DNA from: an uncultured Collinsella sp.
GTDB taxonomy: Bacteria; Actinomycetota; Coriobacteriia; Coriobacteriales; Coriobacteriaceae
Assembly (NCBI GenBank): GCA_934617135.1
Contig: CAKTUC010000022.1
Location: 1 to 19,571, forward strand
Length of the DNA: 19,571 nucleotides
Reading direction: 5' to 3'
How positions within the stretch are numbered: position 1 is the first letter of the stretch; every line of letters begins with the position of its first letter. A program made the translations under genes and the position numbers. The notes below the pieces were generated by a model. The model was not told the DNA's origin. It saw only the letters and a program-made list of their open reading frames with translations, and searched no databases. Positions 17,064 through 19,571 of the stretch are shown piece by piece.

Positions 17064-17519
17064 ATGCATGTCTTTAACTCGCGCGCCGATTTCGACGCTC
17101 AGATGAAGTCCGTCAAGAAGTGGATGCGCACTGGCCAGGCACTCGATGGTGTTGCCGACCTGCAGCACGACGTGGCTTACTCCATCGGCGACTCGTTGGT
17201 GTACTGGTGGGTCTATGCCCGCGAGGCCGCAACCGCCGATCTGGTCGGTCACCGTCGCTATCATGCCGTGCTCGCTCCGCTCGATGGTGACCTCACCGTC
17301 GAGGTTGCCCCCAAGGCTGACCTCACTTGCACCCGCGCTTACAGCGATATCGATGATCGCGAGCGCTTTGAGGGGGCAGGGGAGAAGGTGACGATTCCTG
17401 CCGGCGGCGTTGCCGTCGTCGAGATCGATGAGGCGTATCGCGTCCTCGCCGACACCACGGATCCCCGCGTCACCGTGCTTCACGTGACGGTCGAAGGTTA
17501 TTCCTTCCCCAACAAGTAG
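17064..17519 (+). CDS. ebgC: Beta-galactosidase small (beta) subunit, EbgC/YhcH family
   Basis: The 151-aa protein matches EbgC (149 aa in E. coli), a cupin-like YhcH/YjgK/YiaL family protein that assembles with EbgA and is needed for full activity. Visible matches are HDVAYSIGDSLVYWW, VGHRRYHAVLAPLDG, ERFEGAGEKVTIPAGG, EIDEAYRVLADT and HVTVEGYSFPNK. It starts three bases after the ebgA stop. Its ribosome site AAGGAGG lies inside the last codons of ebgA, so the two are translationally coupled and made in fixed ratio. Confidence 0.93.
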   Translation: MHVFNSRADFDAQMKSVKKWMRTGQALDGVADLQHDVAYSIGDSLVYWWVYAREAATADLVGHRRYHAVLAPLDGDLTVEVAPKADLTCTRAYSDIDDRERFEGAGEKVTIPAGGVAVVEIDEAYRVLADTTDPRVTVLHVTVEGYSFPNK

Positions 17520-17548
17520 TATTCGTCCACCTGGACGTTTGCTTTGCG

Positions 17549-17640
17549 CCGTTAAGGGGGATGGCTTTGTTGACTCCCTTTTCCCCATTCCCCTTAGCGG
17601 GTGCGCCGTCCGCGATTGCGCTTGCAGCTCGGACGGTTTT
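17549..17640 (+). terminator. Hairpin block and terminator between ebgC and the permease
   Basis: Two stems lie in this gap. CCGTTAAGGGG (17549-17559) pairs with CCCCTTAGCGG (17590-17600) with a long loop. CCGTCCG (17606-17612) pairs with CGGACGG (17630-17636) and is followed by TTTT. A short stem CGTCC-ACCT-GGACG at 17524-17537 with a T-rich tail comes first, right after the ebgC stop. They suggest that ebgAC ends here, with some possible read-through. A possible -10 (TATAAC, 17649-17654) for the permease follows. Confidence 0.7.
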
Positions 17641-17660
17641 AGATGAGATATAACGGATGA

Positions 17661-19136
<1,476 letters not shown>

Positions 19137-19183
19137 CGGCTAGGGTTTATCTACGGCTGTGGAATAAATCGATTCCCTTTCCT

Positions 19184-19212
19184 AAGGAGGGGCCCTTCGG
19201 GCCCCTCCTTTT
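19184..19212 (+). terminator. Rho-independent terminator of the permease gene
   Basis: A perfect 12-bp stem AAGGAGGGGCCC (19184-19195) with GGGCCCCTCCTT (19199-19210) closes a TTC loop, and TTTT covers 19209-19212. It lies 47 bases after the permease stop. Confidence 0.92.
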
Positions 19213-19236
19213 GCGCTTTGCGACCTGATTTTTGAA

Positions 19237-19463
19237 CCCGGTGGGCAAAAAATGCCAAATATGAGTACTGTTGCAAAAGAGGTGTCATATCCTTTGGCCT
19301 GTTTTGAGCGAAAAAGGTCAAAAATGAAGTTTTCAAACCCCCTATAGACGCGAATTGGTGCCTTTCAGGCCTTGAAAATCGTCCAAATCGCCCAATTTAG
19401 GCTCGATTTTGCTGCTACTAAAATGGTGACAGTACTCATATTTGCCACTTTTTGCCCACGGGG
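19237..19463. mobile_element. MITE-like element with 35-bp terminal inverted repeats
   Basis: Positions 19237-19271 are the reverse complement of 19429-19463 at 32 of 35 positions. The shared inner 15 bases, AAATATGAGTACTGT, are perfect. The 157-base interior is AT-rich compared with the genes and has no convincing reading frame; AAATCG recurs within it. No target-site duplication is evident. It fits a non-autonomous element, but a large structured RNA is also possible. Confidence 0.65.
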
Positions 19464-19520
19464 TATCCGAAATGTCTCTCGGCAGGCATCTAACGGGTAG
19501 CGCGCAGAGATGTGGTGTAA

Positions 19521-19568
19521 GAGGCGGGGCATGCCCCGCCTCTTCCCTTTCTTGAAAGGAAGGGGACA
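19521..19568 (+). promoter_or_regulatory. Short palindrome and probable ribosome binding site of the next gene
   Basis: Positions 19521-19542 form a perfect 22-base palindrome, with arms GAGGCGGGGCA and TGCCCCGCCTC. After it, CCCTTT and AAAGG sequences can pair, and AAAGGAAGGGG at 19556-19566 looks like a Shine-Dalgarno for a plus-strand gene starting just beyond the window. From 19464 to 19520 I see nothing. Confidence 0.5.
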
Positions 19569-19571
19569 CCG

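Noticed and set aside
19342..19569. A 75-codon minus-strand frame over the right end
   Set aside because: It lies across the inverted-repeat element and palindrome, with no ribosome site or recognisable family.

Overview
The window is high-GC bacterial DNA with dense genes and strong Shine-Dalgarno sites. It most resembles a gut Coriobacteriia genome, probably Collinsella or a close relative. That assignment is my inference from GC content, codon use and gene content; no rRNA or other marker is present to prove it. Eleven convincing protein genes plus one regulator were found, and all appear intact.

Layout. A large hairpin lies at the left edge (1-60). It is followed by hisS (histidyl-tRNA synthetase) and ppc (phosphoenolpyruvate carboxylase), both on +. 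A nickel-pincer lactate racemase locus comes next: larA (racemase) and a larD-like aquaglyceroporin on +, then convergently on - the cassette larB, larC and a TetR-family regulator. serB (phosphoserine phosphatase, -) and aspS (aspartyl-tRNA synthetase, +) diverge. The right third is an ebg-type beta-galactosidase locus. It has a LacI-family repressor (-), a divergent promoter with three identical 10-bp operator cores, ebgA and ebgC (+), a block of terminator-like hairpins, and an APC-family amino-acid permease (+). The window ends in a MITE-like inverted-repeat element, a short palindrome and what looks like the ribosome binding site of the next gene.

How the genes work together. LarB starts synthesis of the nickel-pincer cofactor from nicotinic acid adenine dinucleotide, LarC inserts nickel, LarA interconverts D- and L-lactate, and the LarD-like channel moves lactic acid. 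LarE, the sulfur-inserting enzyme, is not in the window. The LarC here stops where the N-terminal half (LarC1) of known LarC proteins ends, so the CTP-binding C-terminal half is missing locally. EbgA and EbgC form a lactose-cleaving enzyme under LacI-type control, with no evident sugar transporter beside it.

The most unusual content is between genes. (1) Two 123-125 bp compound palindromes (4531-4655 and 6963-7087) share an invariant core but have unrelated, perfectly self-complementary 28-29 bp outer arms. (2) Four tandem hairpins repeat every 62 bp (12425-12652); the upper stems are conserved and the lower stems covary. (3) A 227-bp MITE-like element has 35-bp terminal inverted repeats (19237-19463). 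(4) A G+T-skewed stretch with an 18-bp minisatellite runs into the end of the TetR gene.
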